Origin: Burkholderiales bacterium
GTDB lineage: Bacteria > Pseudomonadota > Gammaproteobacteria > Burkholderiales > Burkholderiaceae_C
NCBI GenBank assembly: GCA_021414305.1
Contig: JAIOOS010000018.1
Coordinates: 1 to 64,000, forward strand
DNA length: 64,000 nt
Reading direction: 5' to 3'
Shown here in pieces: positions 38,389 through 51,812 of the stretch (within the stretch, counting starts at the first letter, position 1; the number at the start of each line of letters is the position of its first letter). Position numbers and translations under genes: made by a program. Under the pieces are notes generated by a model. It had not been told where the DNA came from. It searched no databases and was given only the letters and a program-made list of their open reading frames with translations.

Positions 38389-38477
38389 GGGAGAAGCGGC
38401 AGGCCGGAAAGGTCGAGGTGCCGCTGCGGCGACACGGGAAGGCGGTGGGCGCGACTGCCGGGCCCGAAACCGGTCGT

Positions 38478-38483
38478 TATACT
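38478..38483 (+). promoter_or_regulatory. Candidate -10 of the tRNA-Met gene
   Basis: TATACT lies 10 nt before the mature tRNA 5' end and is followed by a GC-rich discriminator (CGTGGGC). This is typical of stringently controlled tRNA promoters. The -35 is weak. Confidence 0.55.
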
Positions 38484-38493
38484 CGTGGGCTCA

Positions 38494-38570
<77 letters not shown>

Positions 38571-38575
38571 CCCCC

Positions 38576-38956
38576 ATGCTCCGCCGCGTCTTCGCCCTCG
38601 CCGCCGCCTGCCTCCTGGCCTTGCCGGCGGCCGCGCAGACGCAGCGCTCTTTTCCCCAGAACGCGCTGCGCGGCGCCCTGGTCTTCGGCGAAGCGCCCGA
38701 CGTCGCCCTCAACGGCCTGCCCGCCCGCCTGGCGCCCGGCTCGCGGATTCGCGACGCGCGCGACATGATGGTCGTGCCCTCGGCGGTGTACGGGGGCAAG
38801 TTCCTCGTCCACTACACGGTCGATACCTACGGCCTGCTCAAGGACGTCTGGATCCTCACGCCCGAAGAGGCCGCCCGCAAGCCCTGGCCGACCAAGCCGG
38901 AAGAAGCCGCCGCCTGGGGCTTCGATCCGATCGCCCAGGTCTGGGTCCGGCCTTGA
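38576..38956 (+). CDS. Small secreted conserved protein directly after tRNA-Met
   Basis: 126 residues with a clear signal peptide ([20 protein letters not shown], cleavage after about residue 21). The remainder is a soluble domain ending [13 protein letters not shown]. No known family recognised. The ATG is only 5 nt after the tRNA CCA, and an in-frame TGA at 38558-38560 inside the tRNA rules out an earlier start. No ribosome site is visible. Its stop overlaps the miaB start (TTGA). Confidence 0.78.
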   Translation: MLRRVFALAAACLLALPAAAQTQRSFPQNALRGALVFGEAPDVALNGLPARLAPGSRIRDARDMMVVPSAVYGGKFLVHYTVDTYGLLKDVWILTPEEAARKPWPTKPEEAAAWGFDPIAQVWVRP

Positions 38957-40296
38957 GCACGACCGGGGATCGCCAGCCGAAGGTCTTCATCAAGACCTTC
39001 GGCTGCCAGATGAACGTCTACGACTCGGACAAGATGGCCGACGTGCTGCACGCCGCCTCCGGCTACGAGCCGACCGACGACGTCGAAGAGGCCGACCTGA
39101 TCCTGTTCAACACCTGCTCGGTGCGCGAGAAGGCCGAAGACAAGGTGTTCAGCGACCTCGGCCGGGTCAAGCACCTGAAGGCCCGGGGCGCGCTGATCGG
39201 CGTCGGCGGTTGCGTCGCCAGCCAGGAGGGCGCGGCCATCGTCAAGCGCGCGCCCTACGTCGACCTGGTGTTCGGGCCGCAGACCCTGCATCGCCTGCCG
39301 GCGATGCTGGCGCGGCAGAAGAGCGAGCAGCGGCCGCAGGTCGACATCAGCTTTCCCGAGATCGAGAAGTTCGACCACCTGCCGCCGGCACGGGTCGAGG
39401 GCCCGACCGCCTTCGTCTCGATCATGGAAGGCTGCTCCAAGTACTGCTCCTACTGCGTCGTTCCGTATACCCGGGGCGAGGAAGTGTCGCGGCCGTTCGA
39501 CGACGTGCTCGCCGAGATCGCGGGCCTTGCCGAGCAGGGCGTGCGCGAGGTCACGCTGCTCGGCCAGAACGTCAACGCCTACCGTGGCGCGATGGGCGCG
39601 ACGAGCGAGATCGCCGATTTCGCGACCCTGCTCGAGGTCGTCGCCGAGATCCCCGGGATCGAGCGGATCCGCTACACGACCAGCCATCCGAAGGAATTCA
39701 CGCAGAGCCTGGTCGACGTGTATGGACGCATCGGCAAGCTGGTGAACCACGTGCACCTGCCGGTGCAGCACGGCAGCGACCGGATCCTGGCGGCGATGAA
39801 GCGCGGCTACACCGCGCTCGAGTTCAAGAGCACGGTCCGAAAGCTTCGCGCCATCCGGCCGGGAATCGCGATCTCGAGCGACTTCATCGTCGGCTTCCCG
39901 GGCGAGACCGCCGCCGATTTCGAACGGACGATGGCGCTGGTGGAAGACGTCGGCTTCGACCACAGCTTCAGCTTCCTCTACAGCCCCCGTCCCGGCACGC
40001 CGGCGGCGCAGCTCGCCGACGAGACCGGAGCTGAGGAAAAGCTGGCGCGCCTGCAACGCCTGCAGGCGCGGATCGAGGCGCAGGGCAACGCGATCAGCGC
40101 TTCGCGGCTCGGCAGCACCCAGCGAATCCTGGTCGAGGGCCGTTCGCGCAAGGACGGCGACGAGCAGATGGGCCGGACCGAGTGCAACCGGGTGGTCAAC
40201 TTCGCCGCCGCCGGCGACCTCGCCGGCCGCCTGATCGATGTCCGGATCACCGAGGTACGCGGGCACTCGCTGCGTGGCGAGCCTGTCGCCGCCTGA
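38953..40296 (+). CDS. miaB: tRNA-2-methylthio-N6-dimethylallyladenosine synthase
   Basis: 447 residues; radical SAM methylthiotransferase acting on A37 of tRNA. N-terminal cluster cysteines lie in TFGCQMN, NTCSVRE and GGCVASQ. The radical SAM motif CxxxCxxC is in GCSKYCSYC, and a TRAM domain ends the protein. The start must be TTG at 38953, since no ATG or GTG precedes the first conserved block. It overlaps the secreted-protein gene. Confidence 0.95.
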   Translation: MSTTGDRQPKVFIKTFGCQMNVYDSDKMADVLHAASGYEPTDDVEEADLILFNTCSVREKAEDKVFSDLGRVKHLKARGALIGVGGCVASQEGAAIVKRAPYVDLVFGPQTLHRLPAMLARQKSEQRPQVDISFPEIEKFDHLPPARVEGPTAFVSIMEGCSKYCSYCVVPYTRGEEVSRPFDDVLAEIAGLAEQGVREVTLLGQNVNAYRGAMGATSEIADFATLLEVVAEIPGIERIRYTTSHPKEFTQSLVDVYGRIGKLVNHVHLPVQHGSDRILAAMKRGYTALEFKSTVRKLRAIRPGIAISSDFIVGFPGETAADFERTMALVEDVGFDHSFSFLYSPRPGTPAAQLADETGAEEKLARLQRLQARIEAQGNAISASRLGSTQRILVEGRSRKDGDEQMGRTECNRVVNFAAAGDLAGRLIDVRITEVRGHSLRGEPVAA

Positions 40297-40318
40297 CCGG
40301 GCGTCTGCGGGCGCTGCC

Positions 40319-40597
40319 TCAGCTCCGGTTGCGAAAGCCGACCCACCACAGCGCCGCGGCGCAGGCGGCGACCATCGCCGCGTAGGTCATCATCTTGCCG
40401 TCGTGCTCGAAGATCACGAGCCCGAGCAGCAGCACCCCGGCCATCGCCGCGCTCGCCCAACCGCCGAGGCGCCCCCAGCCGACGCCGGAAAGCTCGCGCC
40501 GCCACAGCAGCTTGGTCGCGCCGGCGGCGATGAAGCCGGTGACCAGCGCGGGGGCGAAAAAGTTGGCGATATGCCAGAAGGCGTCGACCGGATTCAA
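40319..40597 (-). CDS. Small inner-membrane protein of unknown function
   Basis: 92 residues with three hydrophobic segments (FFAPALVTGFIAAGA, ASAAMAGVLLLGLVIF, YAAMVAACAAALWWVG). The only good start is TTG at 40597, with GAAGG about 12 nt upstream. It diverges from hemA with 65 bp between. Not recognised. Confidence 0.7.
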   Translation of the reverse strand: MNPVDAFWHIANFFAPALVTGFIAAGATKLLWRRELSGVGWGRLGGWASAAMAGVLLLGLVIFEHDGKMMTYAAMVAACAAALWWVGFRNRS

Positions 40598-40650
40598 GGG
40601 GGCCAGAGCCTTCGCGGATGCGGTAATGAGTCGATGGGCGCGGCGAATTT

Positions 40651-40656
40651 TATAAT
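40651..40656 (+). promoter_or_regulatory. hemA -10 element placed for a leaderless transcript
   Basis: A perfect TATAAT ends 6 nt before the hemA ATG. Initiation at the usual 7 nt downstream would fall on the A of the start codon. No Shine-Dalgarno sequence is present. The -35 is poor. Confidence 0.55.
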
Positions 40657-40662
40657 CCCGGC

Positions 40663-41946
40663 ATGAGCGTCTTCGCGCTGGGGCTCAACCACACGACCGC
40701 GCCGCTCGACCTGCGCGGCCGATTCGCGTTTTCGCCGCAGCAACTTCCGGTCGCCCTCCAGGCCTTCCGCTCCCGGCACGACCGGGTCAGCGAGGTCGCG
40801 ATCGTCTCCACCTGCAACCGGACCGAGCTCTACGTCGGCGCCGACGTCGAGGCGGTCGGCCCGGCGGTCGACTGGCTGGCCGGCGTCGGCGGGGTGCCCA
40901 GCCAGACGCTGCGCTCGCATGCCTACGTGATGGAAGGCGCCTCGGCGGCGCGGCACGCCTTTCGCGTCGCCAGCGGGCTCGATTCGATGGTGCTCGGCGA
41001 GCCGCAGATCCTCGGCCAGCTGAAGCAGGCGGTGCGCGAAGCCGAAGGCGCCGGCACCCTGGGCACGACGCTGCAGCAGATGTTCCAGCGCTCGTTCGCG
41101 GTCGCCAAGGAAGTGCGCAGCTCGACCGAGATCGGCAGCCACTCGATCAGCATGGCTGCCGCCGCCGTGCGGCTGGCGTCGCAGCTGTTCGAGTCGCTGG
41201 CCGAGACCCGGGTCCTGTTCGTCGGCGCGGGCGAGATGATCGAGCTCGCGGCCACCCACTTCGCCGCGCGCCAGCCGCGCCAGATCGCGATCGCCAACCG
41301 GAGCAGCGAGCGAGCCGCCCAGGTGGCCGCGCGCTTCGGCGCGACCACCATGCCGCTCGCCGAGTTGCCGGTGCGGCTCGCCGAGTTCGACATCGTCGTC
41401 TCCAGCACCGCCAGCTCGCTGCCGATCATCGGCCTGGGCGCGGTCGAGCGGGCGCTGAAGGCGCGCCGGCACCGGCCGATGTTCATGGTCGACCTAGCGG
41501 TGCCGCGCGACATCGAGCCCGAGGTGGGGCAGCTCTCCGACGTTTATCTCTATACCGTCGACGACCTGTCGGCCCTGGTCCAGACCGCCGGCCAGAAGCG
41601 CGAGGCCGCGGTCGCCCAAGCCGAGGCGATCATCGAGACCGGCGTGCAGAGCTTCGTGCAGTGGCTCGACCGGCGCGGCTCGATCCCGCTGATCCAGGCG
41701 CTGCACGCCCAGGCCGACGACTGGCGCTCGCTCGAGATCGCGCGGGCGAGAAAACTCCTCGCCGGCGGCGAGGACGTGGGTGCGGTGCTGGAGGCGCTCT
41801 CCAAGGGGCTGACGCAGAAGATGCTGCACGGCACCCTGGCCGAGCTGCGCGCCGTCGACGGCGAAGAGCGCACCCAGCTGGCGCAGACCGTCTCGCGCCT
41901 GTTCCTGCGCGGAGGCGGGCGCCCGCCGGGCGACGACAAGCGCTAG
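40663..41946 (+). CDS. hemA: Glutamyl-tRNA reductase
   Basis: 427 residues; reduces glutamyl-tRNA to glutamate semialdehyde, the first step of haem synthesis by the C5 route. The catalytic Cys is in STCNRTELY, with [27 protein letters not shown] (NADPH domain) and [12 protein letters not shown]. hemA-prfA-prmC is a conserved cluster. Confidence 0.97.
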   Translation: MSVFALGLNHTTAPLDLRGRFAFSPQQLPVALQAFRSRHDRVSEVAIVSTCNRTELYVGADVEAVGPAVDWLAGVGGVPSQTLRSHAYVMEGASAARHAFRVASGLDSMVLGEPQILGQLKQAVREAEGAGTLGTTLQQMFQRSFAVAKEVRSSTEIGSHSISMAAAAVRLASQLFESLAETRVLFVGAGEMIELAATHFAARQPRQIAIANRSSERAAQVAARFGATTMPLAELPVRLAEFDIVVSSTASSLPIIGLGAVERALKARRHRPMFMVDLAVPRDIEPEVGQLSDVYLYTVDDLSALVQTAGQKREAAVAQAEAIIETGVQSFVQWLDRRGSIPLIQALHAQADDWRSLEIARARKLLAGGEDVGAVLEALSKGLTQKMLHGTLAELRAVDGEERTQLAQTVSRLFLRGGGRPPGDDKR

Positions 41947-42027
41947 CGACGATCCCGCTCCGCCTGCCGCCTTCTCCGCGGCGGCCATCGCCTCGTCCTC
42001 GCCCTTGTCTTCCTCTTCGCGACCGCC

Positions 42028-43125
42028 ATGAAACCCTCCCTCCGCCAGCAGCTCGAACGCCTCGCCCTGCGCCTCGCCGAGCTCGACGCGACGCTCGCCG
42101 ACCCGAAGGTCGCGGGCGACATGAAGCGCTACCGCGAGCTGAGCCGCGAGCATTCGGAAGCGAGCGCCCTGGTCGACCTGTTCCGCCGCTACCAGGCGCG
42201 CGAGCACGACCTCGCCTCTGCGAACGAGCTGCTCGCCGAGTCGGGCGGCGACGCGGCGATGGCGGCGATGGCGAGCGAGGAGGCGAGCGCCGCCGGCGCC
42301 GATCTCGCGGGCTTCCTCGTGGCGCTGCAGGCGGCGCTCCTGCCGCGCGATCCCGACGACGGGCGCAACGTCTTCCTCGAGGTTCGCGCCGGCACCGGCG
42401 GCGACGAATCCGCCCTCTTCGCCGCCGAGCTCGTGCGCATGTACCTGCGCTACGCCGAGCGGCAAGGCTGGAAGACCGAGACGATGTCTGAAAGCGCCAG
42501 CGACCTCGGCGGCTACAAGGAAGCGGTCTTCCGCATCGAGGGCGATTCGGTCTATGCGCAGCTGAAGTTCGAGTCGGGCGGGCATCGGGTGCAGCGGGTG
42601 CCGGTGACCGAGACCCAGGGCCGGATCCACACCAGCGCCTGCACCGTCGCCGTCCTGCCCGAGCCCGACGAGACCGAGGAGATCACCCTCGACCCGAACG
42701 ACCTGCGGATCGACACCTTCCGCGCCAGCGGCGCCGGCGGCCAGCACGTCAACAAGACCGACAGCGCGATCCGCATCACGCACCTGCCGACCGGCATCGT
42801 CGCCGAGTGCCAGGACGATCGCTCGCAGCACCGCAACAAGGCCAAGGCGATGCAGGTGCTGACCGCACGGCTGCGCGAGAAGGAGCGCTCGGAACGCGCC
42901 GCCAAGGAGGCGGCGACGCGCAAGAGCCTGGTCGGCAGCGGCGACCGCAGCGACCGGATCCGCACCTACAACTTCGCCCAGGGCCGGGTCACCGACCACC
43001 GCATCGGCCTGACCCTCTACAAGCTGCAGGCGATCCTCGACGGCGACCTCGGCGAGGTGATCGCCGCGCTGCAGGCGGCGCAGGCTGCCGAGCAACTCGC
43101 CGCGCTCGAGAGCGGCGAGGCGTGA
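42028..43125 (+). CDS. prfA: Peptide chain release factor 1
   Basis: 365 residues. The GGQ peptidyl-tRNA hydrolysis motif lies in [17 protein letters not shown], preceded by the GTGGDE block. Releases proteins at UAA and UAG. ATG at 42028; the 81-bp gap after hemA shows nothing distinctive. The stop overlaps the prmC start (GTGA). Confidence 0.97.
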   Translation: MKPSLRQQLERLALRLAELDATLADPKVAGDMKRYRELSREHSEASALVDLFRRYQAREHDLASANELLAESGGDAAMAAMASEEASAAGADLAGFLVALQAALLPRDPDDGRNVFLEVRAGTGGDESALFAAELVRMYLRYAERQGWKTETMSESASDLGGYKEAVFRIEGDSVYAQLKFESGGHRVQRVPVTETQGRIHTSACTVAVLPEPDETEEITLDPNDLRIDTFRASGAGGQHVNKTDSAIRITHLPTGIVAECQDDRSQHRNKAKAMQVLTARLREKERSERAAKEAATRKSLVGSGDRSDRIRTYNFAQGRVTDHRIGLTLYKLQAILDGDLGEVIAALQAAQAAEQLAALESGEA

Positions 43126-43958
43126 GCCCCGGGGGCACGGTGGCCGAGGCGCTTGCCCAGGCCCGGGCGCGAGGCGTCGCGCCGCTCGATGCGCGGCTGA
43201 TGCTGGGTCGGCTGCTAGGCCAGAGCCCGACCCGGTTGATCGCCCACGACGAGCAGCCGCTCGGCGAGGCCGTGGCGCGCTGGGCCGACTGGCTGGAGCG
43301 GCGCGCCCGCGGCGAGCCGCTCGCCTACCTGCTCGGGGAAAAGGAATTCCACGGCCTGATGCTCGAGGTCACGCCCGACGTGCTCGTGCCGCGGCCCGAA
43401 ACAGAACTCCTGGTCGACTGGGCGGGCGAGCTGCTGCGGGGTCGCCCCGAGCCGGCGACGGTCGTCGACCTCGGCACCGGCAGCGGCGCGATCGCCCTCG
43501 CCGTCAAGCACGCGCATCCGCTGGCCCAGGTCACCGCCACCGACGTCAGCGCCGCTGCCCTGGGCGTGGCGCGGCGCAACGCCGAGCGGCTGGGGCTGGA
43601 GGTCGAATTCGTCGAGGCTTCGTGGTGGCAGGGGCTCGAAGGGCGATCGTTCGCGATCGTCGTCGCCAACCCACCCTACATCCGCGCGGGCGATGCCGCC
43701 CTGGCCTCTCTCGGCCACGAGCCGCTGGCGGCGCTCACCCCCGGGGCCGATGGCCTGGCGGCGCTGCGGGCGATCGTCGACGGCGCCTCCGCGCACCTGG
43801 ACGCCTCGGGCTGGCTGCTGCTGGAGCACGGATTCGATCAGGCCGAAGACGTGCGCGGCCTGCTCGCGGCGGCGCGATTCGAGGCGGTCGCTACTCGCGC
43901 CGACCTCGCCGGCCACCCCCGCGCCAGCGGCGGGCGGCGGCCCGCGAGAACGCCGTAA
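43122..43958 (+). CDS. prmC: Release factor glutamine methyltransferase
   Basis: 278 residues; methylates the GGQ glutamine of release factors, including the product of the gene it overlaps. Shows [23 protein letters not shown] and the catalytic NPPYI. GTG start at 43122 is coupled to the prfA stop. Confidence 0.95.
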   Translation: MSPGGTVAEALAQARARGVAPLDARLMLGRLLGQSPTRLIAHDEQPLGEAVARWADWLERRARGEPLAYLLGEKEFHGLMLEVTPDVLVPRPETELLVDWAGELLRGRPEPATVVDLGTGSGAIALAVKHAHPLAQVTATDVSAAALGVARRNAERLGLEVEFVEASWWQGLEGRSFAIVVANPPYIRAGDAALASLGHEPLAALTPGADGLAALRAIVDGASAHLDASGWLLLEHGFDQAEDVRGLLAAARFEAVATRADLAGHPRASGGRRPARTP

Positions 43959-44152
43959 CCGACGGCGACAACGTTCACGCGTTGACGCACGCCGGCGGCA
44001 AGCGTCGTGCAAAAGCCGCACCCCGGTGCAGGACAACACGCCTTCCGGAGAGAAGGTTGCGCACGCCGCCGCCGCCGGCCGTAGGATGAGCCCTCAGGGG
44101 CATGGCGTCGCCGCCAGATCCCTCAACCGCCGGTTCGATCGAGGAGGTTGCC
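43959..44152. other. Intergenic stretch between prmC and the putative outer-membrane protein
   Basis: 194 bases without a convincing gene or terminator. The last 15 bases hold the strong GAGGAGG ribosome site of the next gene. Confidence 0.5.
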
Positions 44153-44791
44153 ATGCACGTCTTGCGCTGGATCACCCTGTTCGTCGCGACGTTCGCCCCG
44201 CTGGCCGCGTCGGCGGGCGGCGAAGGTCTTTCCACGGATGCCGACCGCGTGCCCTGGGCCCGCTTCCAAGGCCGGATCTCCTTCACCGCGACCGCGCCGC
44301 TCGCCAGCACACCCGTAGCGCCGAGCGACGGCACCGGCCTGCAGGTTCAGGGACTGAGCCTCATGGGCGATGTCTACTTCGGCTCAGCGCCCGCCGGCAA
44401 CGCCAAGGCCACCGCAGGCGGCTTTCGCGCCACCAGCGGCGTGATCGTGGGCACCCGGAACTCGCTCTGGGGCATGTCGGCGATGGCGCCGGCGAGCGGC
44501 CTGCTCAACGTCGACCGGCGCCTGTTCGGCCCCTCGGCTCCCGTGCTCGGCTATTCCACCGACCCGGCCAACGACTCGAGCGGAACCCTGCCTTACCTCG
44601 GCATCGGCTACAGCAGCCTGGCGGCGCGCAGCGGCTGGAGCTTCAGCGCCGACCTGGGGCTCGTCTCGCTGGCGCCGGGCAATGCGGTCCGGCTGGGCCG
44701 GGTGTTCGGCGGCAGCCAGAACCTCGACGACGTCGTCCGCGACATGCGGCTGACGCCGGTTCTCCAGCTCGGGGCCTCCTACTCCTTCTGA
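44153..44791 (+). CDS. Putative outer-membrane beta-barrel protein
   Basis: 212 residues. A signal peptide (residues 1-19, ending LAASA) precedes alternating polar and hydrophobic strands (TLPYLGIGYSSLAARSGWSFSADLGLVSL), and the protein ends with LGASYSF, the terminal Phe typical of outer-membrane barrels. The family is not identified. ATG at 44153 has GAGGAGG; an ATG at 44102 is less likely. Confidence 0.72.
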   Translation: MHVLRWITLFVATFAPLAASAGGEGLSTDADRVPWARFQGRISFTATAPLASTPVAPSDGTGLQVQGLSLMGDVYFGSAPAGNAKATAGGFRATSGVIVGTRNSLWGMSAMAPASGLLNVDRRLFGPSAPVLGYSTDPANDSSGTLPYLGIGYSSLAARSGWSFSADLGLVSLAPGNAVRLGRVFGGSQNLDDVVRDMRLTPVLQLGASYSF

Positions 44792-44853
44792 ATCGCTGGG
44801 CGAGCGATTCCCGCTACAGTTGGCGGATCGAGTACAGCAAGGCGGTTCGGCAC

Positions 44854-45171
44854 ATGAGCGACGTTCAACAGCGCATCGACGACCTGGTCAAGGGCCATCG
44901 GGTGGTCCTCTTCATGAAGGGAACCGCGCAGTTCCCGATGTGCGGCTTTTCCGGCCGCGCGATCCAGATCCTGAAGGCCTGCGGCGTGAACGACCTGAAA
45001 ACGGTCAACGTCCTCGAGGACGAGGACATCCGCCAGGGCATCAAGGAATACTCCGACTGGCCGACGATTCCGCAGCTCTACGTCAACGGCGAATTCGTCG
45101 GCGGCTCGGACATCATGACCGAGATGTACCAGTCGGGCGAGCTGCAGCCCGCCCTCGGCGTCCCGGCCTGA
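44854..45171 (+). CDS. grxD: Monothiol glutaredoxin, Grx4 family
   Basis: 105 residues with the CGFS active site (C30) in PMCGFSGRA, the cis-Pro block WPTIPQLYVNGEFVGGSD and a GSD glutathione site. These proteins hold and pass on [2Fe-2S] clusters with glutathione. Confidence 0.96.
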   Translation: MSDVQQRIDDLVKGHRVVLFMKGTAQFPMCGFSGRAIQILKACGVNDLKTVNVLEDEDIRQGIKEYSDWPTIPQLYVNGEFVGGSDIMTEMYQSGELQPALGVPA

Positions 45172-45193
45172 TTCACGCGCTGGCCGCCGCGGC

Positions 45194-45772
45194 GTGAGCA
45201 CCGCCTCGCGACCGCGGCGCATCGTCGTCGGCATCACCGGCGCCACCGGCGCGATCTACGCGCTGCGTCTCCTCGACCGGCTGCGCGATACCGGGCACGA
45301 GACGCACCTCGTCGCCACGCCCGCCGGCGTGCTGAACGTCCACCACGAGCTCGGCCTCGACCGGCAGACGCTCGAGGCGCGCGCATCGTTCGCCTACAAC
45401 CCGGCCGACATCGGCGCAACGATCGCCAGCGGCTCGTTCGCGGCCGAAGCCATGGTGGTGGCGCCGTGCTCGATGAAGTCGCTGGCGGCGATCGCCCACG
45501 GCTTCTCCGACAACCTGCTCACCCGCGCCGCCGACGTCACGCTGAAGGAGCGGCGCCGCCTCGTGCTGATGGTGCGCGAGACGCCGTTCAACCTGGCGCA
45601 CCTGCGCAACATGACGGCGGCGACGGAGATGGGCGCGATCGTCTTTCCGCCGCTGCCGGCCTTCTATCACCGGCCGTCGACGATCGACGAACTGGTCGAC
45701 GACAGCGTCGAGCGGGTGTTGGCGCTGCTCGGGGTCGAGGCGGCGGCGCCGAAGTCCTGGCAGGGCCTGTAG
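45194..45772 (+). CDS. ubiX: Flavin prenyltransferase UbiX
   Basis: 192 residues; makes prenylated FMN for the UbiD decarboxylase in ubiquinone synthesis. Conserved blocks are GITGATGAIYALRLL, APCSMKSLAAIAHG, NLLTRAADVTLKERRRLVL and ETPFNLAHLRNM. GTG start at 45194, 22 bp after grxD. Confidence 0.95.
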   Translation: MSTASRPRRIVVGITGATGAIYALRLLDRLRDTGHETHLVATPAGVLNVHHELGLDRQTLEARASFAYNPADIGATIASGSFAAEAMVVAPCSMKSLAAIAHGFSDNLLTRAADVTLKERRRLVLMVRETPFNLAHLRNMTAATEMGAIVFPPLPAFYHRPSTIDELVDDSVERVLALLGVEAAAPKSWQGL

Positions 45773-45793
45773 GCCGACCGCCGGGGGCGGCGC

Positions 45794-46438
45794 TCAGCGC
45801 CCCGGGAACTCCCAGCGCCGCTGTGCGGCGAACACCGCGCTCGGGTACTCCGGTCGGCCGCGGCTGCCGTTGTAGCGCCCGAGGGCGAGGAACAAGTCGC
45901 CCTTCTCTCTTTCGAGGTAGTGGCGAAGGATCACGCAGCCGAAGCGCAGGTTGGTCTGCATGTGGAACAGCCGCGAGACGTCGCCGTCGCCGATGAGGCG
46001 GGCCCAGAACGGCATCACCTGGGTGTAGCCGCGCGCGCCGACGACGCTGATCGCGTACCGGCGAAAGCCGCTTTCCACCTGCACCAGCCCCAGCATCAAG
46101 GCGGGTTCGAGCCCGGCCCGCTTGCTCTCGTACCAGAGCGTCTCGAGGAACTCGACGCGGCTGATGAACTCGATCGTCTGCTTCGGCAGCTTGTCGCTCG
46201 TGGCGACCAGCCAGCGCAGATGCGCGAGACGCTCATCGGTGGTGGCGAAGACGTTCTTGGGCGGGGCGCGATCCGAAACGGCCGCCGACAGCACCGACCG
46301 CACCGCGTCGGCGAGCGGCTCCTCGACCTGGGCCCCGGCCCGGGCGACGCGCGGCAGCGCCAGCGCGGCAGCGCCGAGAACGCTGGCGGCGACGAATGCG
46401 CGCCGTTGGCTCCCCGGTCGGGAGAGCCTGCCGCTCAT
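45794..46438 (-). CDS. Periplasmic lytic transglycosylase (SLT fold)
   Basis: 214 residues. N-terminus [17 protein letters not shown] looks like a twin-arginine signal. Catalytic E122 in [14 protein letters not shown], then GYTQVMPFW and [10 protein letters not shown]. Cleaves peptidoglycan glycan strands. The ATG overlaps the proS stop (ATGA), so translation is likely coupled. Confidence 0.9.
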   Translation of the reverse strand: MSGRLSRPGSQRRAFVAASVLGAAALALPRVARAGAQVEEPLADAVRSVLSAAVSDRAPPKNVFATTDERLAHLRWLVATSDKLPKQTIEFISRVEFLETLWYESKRAGLEPALMLGLVQVESGFRRYAISVVGARGYTQVMPFWARLIGDGDVSRLFHMQTNLRFGCVILRHYLEREKGDLFLALGRYNGSRGRPEYPSAVFAAQRRWEFPGR

Positions 46439-48192
46439 GCCTCGAGCTTGCCCTTCACCAGCGAGAAGACCTCGCCGAGCGGCAACACTGCCGCGGCCGC
46501 ATCGCGCCGGCCCTGGTACTCGACCTCGCCGTTCTTCAGGCCGCGGTCGGACAGGACGACACGGTGCGGCACGCCGATCAGCTCCCAGTCGGCGAACATC
46601 GCGCCGGGGCGCTCGCCACGGTCGTCGAGGATCGCGTCGATGCCGGCCTCGAGCATCTGCGCATGGAGCGCGTCGGCGGCTTCGCGCACGGCCGGCGAAC
46701 GGTCGTAGCCGATCGGGCAGATGACGACCGCGAACGGGGCGATCGGGGTCGGCCAGATCATGCCGCGCTCGTCGTGGTTCTGCTCGACGGCGGCGCCGGC
46801 GATGCGGGTGATGCCGATGCCGTAGCAGCCCATCTGCAAGAGCTGCGGCTGGCCCTTCTCGTCGAGGAAGGTGGCCTGCATGCTGCGGCTGTAGTAGTCG
46901 CCGAGCAGGAACACGTGGCCGACCTCGATGCCGCGCTGGATCGCGAGCTGGCCCTTGCCGTCGGGCGAAGGATCGCCTTCGACGACGTTGCGGATGTCGG
47001 CGACGAGATCGGGCTCGGGCAGGTCGCGGCCCCAGTTCGCGCCGGTGTAGTGAAAGCCCGCTTCATTGGCACCACAGACGAAGTCGCTCATCGCCGCGAC
47101 CGTGCGATCGGCGACGATCCGGATCCGCGCCTCGCCGGCGGCGGCCAGCCCGATCGGTCCGAGGTAGCCGGGATCGCAGGCGAAGCCGGCACGGATCTCG
47201 GCCGCGGTGGCGAAGCGCCAGCCGTCGCGCAGCCCGGCGAGCTTGCCGGTCTTGATCTCGTTGAGCGAGTGGTCGCCGCGCACCAGCAGCAGCCACAGCG
47301 TGGTCCTGGCGCCTTCAGGCGACTCGCCCTTCTCCTCGGTGGCGAGAACCAGCGACTTCACCGTCCGCTCGATCGGCAGGCCGAGAAAGGCCGCGACGTC
47401 TTCGCAGGTCGCCTTGCCCGGCGTCGCCGTCTTCGCCAGCTCCTGGGCTGCGGCTGCGCGCGGCGCGGCCGGAGCGAGCGCCTCGGCCATCTCGATGTTG
47501 GCGGCGTAGTCCGATTCCGGCGCGAAGACGATCGCGTCCTCGCCGGTGGCGGCGATCACTTGGAACTCGTGCGAGCGGATGCCGCCGATCGAGCCGTTGT
47601 CGGCGGCGACCGGACGAAACGTCAGGCCCATGCGCGTGAAGATGCGGCCGTAGGCGTCGTACATGCGGTCGTAGCTGAGGCGCGCCGCGTCGAGGTCGCG
47701 GTCGAAGGAGTACGCGTCCTTCATCGTGAACTCGCGCCCGCGCATCACGCCGAAGCGCGGCCGGCGCTCGTCGCGGAACTTGGTCTGGATGTGATAGAAA
47801 TTCTTCGGCAGGGCACGGTAGCTGCGCAGCTCCTGGCGGGCGATGTCGGTGATGACTTCCTCGCTCGTCGGCTGGATCACGAAGTCGCGGTCGTGCCGGT
47901 CCTTGACCCGCATCAGTTCAGGCCCGTACTTGGCGAAGCGACCGCTTTCCTGCCAGAGCTCGGCCGGCTGCACCACCGGCATCAGCAGCTCGATCGCGCC
48001 GGCGGCATTCATCTCCTCGCGCACGATGGACTCGATCTTGCGCAGCACGCGCAGGCCCATCGGCATGTACGTGTAGATGCCCGCCGAGAGGCGCTTGATG
48101 AAGCCGGCACGCAGCATCAGCCGGTGGCTGGCGACCTCGGCATCGGCCGGGGCTTCCTTCAAGGTCGAAATAAAGAACTGGCTGGCTTTCAT
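46435..48192 (-). CDS. proS: Prolyl-tRNA synthetase, bacterial type
   Basis: 585 residues. Class II motifs: [21 protein letters not shown] and [26 protein letters not shown]. The insertion editing domain (about 225-400) and the C-terminal anticodon domain (VICPIGYD) are present, as in the longer bacterial form. ATG at 48192; the frame is open further upstream but only into the rppH promoter and coding region. Confidence 0.97.
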   Translation of the reverse strand: MKASQFFISTLKEAPADAEVASHRLMLRAGFIKRLSAGIYTYMPMGLRVLRKIESIVREEMNAAGAIELLMPVVQPAELWQESGRFAKYGPELMRVKDRHDRDFVIQPTSEEVITDIARQELRSYRALPKNFYHIQTKFRDERRPRFGVMRGREFTMKDAYSFDRDLDAARLSYDRMYDAYGRIFTRMGLTFRPVAADNGSIGGIRSHEFQVIAATGEDAIVFAPESDYAANIEMAEALAPAAPRAAAAQELAKTATPGKATCEDVAAFLGLPIERTVKSLVLATEEKGESPEGARTTLWLLLVRGDHSLNEIKTGKLAGLRDGWRFATAAEIRAGFACDPGYLGPIGLAAAGEARIRIVADRTVAAMSDFVCGANEAGFHYTGANWGRDLPEPDLVADIRNVVEGDPSPDGKGQLAIQRGIEVGHVFLLGDYYSRSMQATFLDEKGQPQLLQMGCYGIGITRIAGAAVEQNHDERGMIWPTPIAPFAVVICPIGYDRSPAVREAADALHAQMLEAGIDAILDDRGERPGAMFADWELIGVPHRVVLSDRGLKNGEVEYQGRRDAAAAVLPLGEVFSLVKGKLEA

Positions 48193-48276
48193 CGCTGCGG
48201 GGATTCGTTGCGGGCGCTCGTGCGGCGGGAGCTTGCACCGGGCCGCGCCGATCGGGGCGCCCGGAGGACGCGAGGT

Positions 48277-48304
48277 TTGACTCGTGTCATGCCGGTGCAA
48301 TAAT
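48277..48304 (+). promoter_or_regulatory. rppH promoter
   Basis: TTGACT (48277-48282) and AATAAT (48299-48304) are 16 nt apart, a good sigma70 match. The predicted leader is about 20 nt and includes GAGG 6 nt before the rppH start. Confidence 0.65.
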
Positions 48305-48331
48305 CGGTCAACGCAAGAATCGAGGTTGATT

Positions 48332-48997
48332 ATGCTCGACCGTGATGGGTTCAGACCCAACGTCGGCATCGTCCTGCTCAACCACAGAAACCAGGTGTTC
48401 TGGGGCAAACGGATAAGAACCCACTCCTGGCAGTTCCCGCAAGGGGGCATCAATCACGGCGAAACGCCCGAGCAGGCGATGTTCCGCGAGCTCCACGAAG
48501 AGGTGGGGCTGACTCCAGACCATGTGCGCATCGTCGCGCGCACCCGAGACTGGCTGCGCTACGAGGTGCCCACGCACTTCATCCGGCGCGACGCGCGCGG
48601 CCACTACCGCGGCCAGAAGCAGATCTGGTTCCTGCTGCAGCTCACCGGTCGCGACAGCGACATGAACCTGCGCGCCACCGACCATCCGGAGTTCGACGCC
48701 TGGCGCTGGAACGAGTACTGGATTCCGCTCGACGTGGTGATCGAGTTCAAGCGCGACGTCTACCAGATGGCGCTCACCGAGCTCGCGCGTTTCCTGCCGC
48801 GCGGAGCGCAGCACAACCGCTACCTGCGCTCGGGAATGCGGCCGCATCACCGCGAGGAGATGCCCGATCGCTTCCGCCGGCCGGAGAGCGTGCCGCACGA
48901 GGAAGACAGCCATCCGGCACCGGCCCTCGACGCCGCGGTGAGCTCGCCCGCCGCGCCGGCGACGACACCGACACTGGGCACCGACTCGACCGTCTAG
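48332..48997 (+). CDS. rppH: RNA pyrophosphohydrolase
   Basis: 221 residues. The Nudix box is [23 protein letters not shown], within the typical RppH start [15 protein letters not shown]. It removes pyrophosphate from mRNA 5' ends to trigger decay. The last 60 residues are a variable tail. Divergent from proS, as in many Burkholderiales. Confidence 0.95.
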   Translation: MLDRDGFRPNVGIVLLNHRNQVFWGKRIRTHSWQFPQGGINHGETPEQAMFRELHEEVGLTPDHVRIVARTRDWLRYEVPTHFIRRDARGHYRGQKQIWFLLQLTGRDSDMNLRATDHPEFDAWRWNEYWIPLDVVIEFKRDVYQMALTELARFLPRGAQHNRYLRSGMRPHHREEMPDRFRRPESVPHEEDSHPAPALDAAVSSPAAPATTPTLGTDSTV

Positions 48998-49013
48998 CGC
49001 CGCGAGGCCGCCC

Positions 49014-51458
<2,445 letters not shown>

Positions 51459-51477
51459 TCAATGGTAGTGCGCGAAT

Positions 51478-51504
51478 GAAAAAAGCCCCGGGCGACCGGG
51501 GCTT
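51478..51504 (-). terminator. Intrinsic terminator after rpmA
   Basis: 9-bp stem AAGCCCCGG/CCGGGGCTT with a 4-nt loop; the minus strand continues with TTTTTTC. It should end the rplU-rpmA transcript before the obgE group. Confidence 0.88.
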
Positions 51505-51527
51505 CGTTCCGTCGAAGCGAAGAAGCG

Positions 51528-51785
51528 TCAGACGCTCTTGACCTCGACGGTCTGGCGATTGCGCGGGCCCTTGACGGCGTAGCTCACCTGGCCGTCGACC
51601 AGCGCGAACAGGGTGTGGTCGCGACCGATGCCGACGTTCGGACCGGCGTGGAACTTGGTGCCGCGCTGACGCACGATGATCGAGCCGGCCGGCACGACCT
51701 GCCCGCCGAAGACCTTGACGCCGAGCATCTTCGGCTGGGAGTCGCGGCCGTTACGTGTCGAGCCGCCGCCTTTTTTCTGTGCCAT
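51528..51785 (-). CDS. rpmA: 50S ribosomal protein L27
   Basis: 85 residues, starting [19 protein letters not shown], with [20 protein letters not shown]. Sits near the peptidyl transferase centre. 27 bp after rplU in the same operon. Confidence 0.98.
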   Translation of the reverse strand: MAQKKGGGSTRNGRDSQPKMLGVKVFGGQVVPAGSIIVRQRGTKFHAGPNVGIGRDHTLFALVDGQVSYAVKGPRNRQTVEVKSV

Positions 51786-51812
51786 GAGTCGCTCCTGAAC
51801 CGACGCGCCCGA

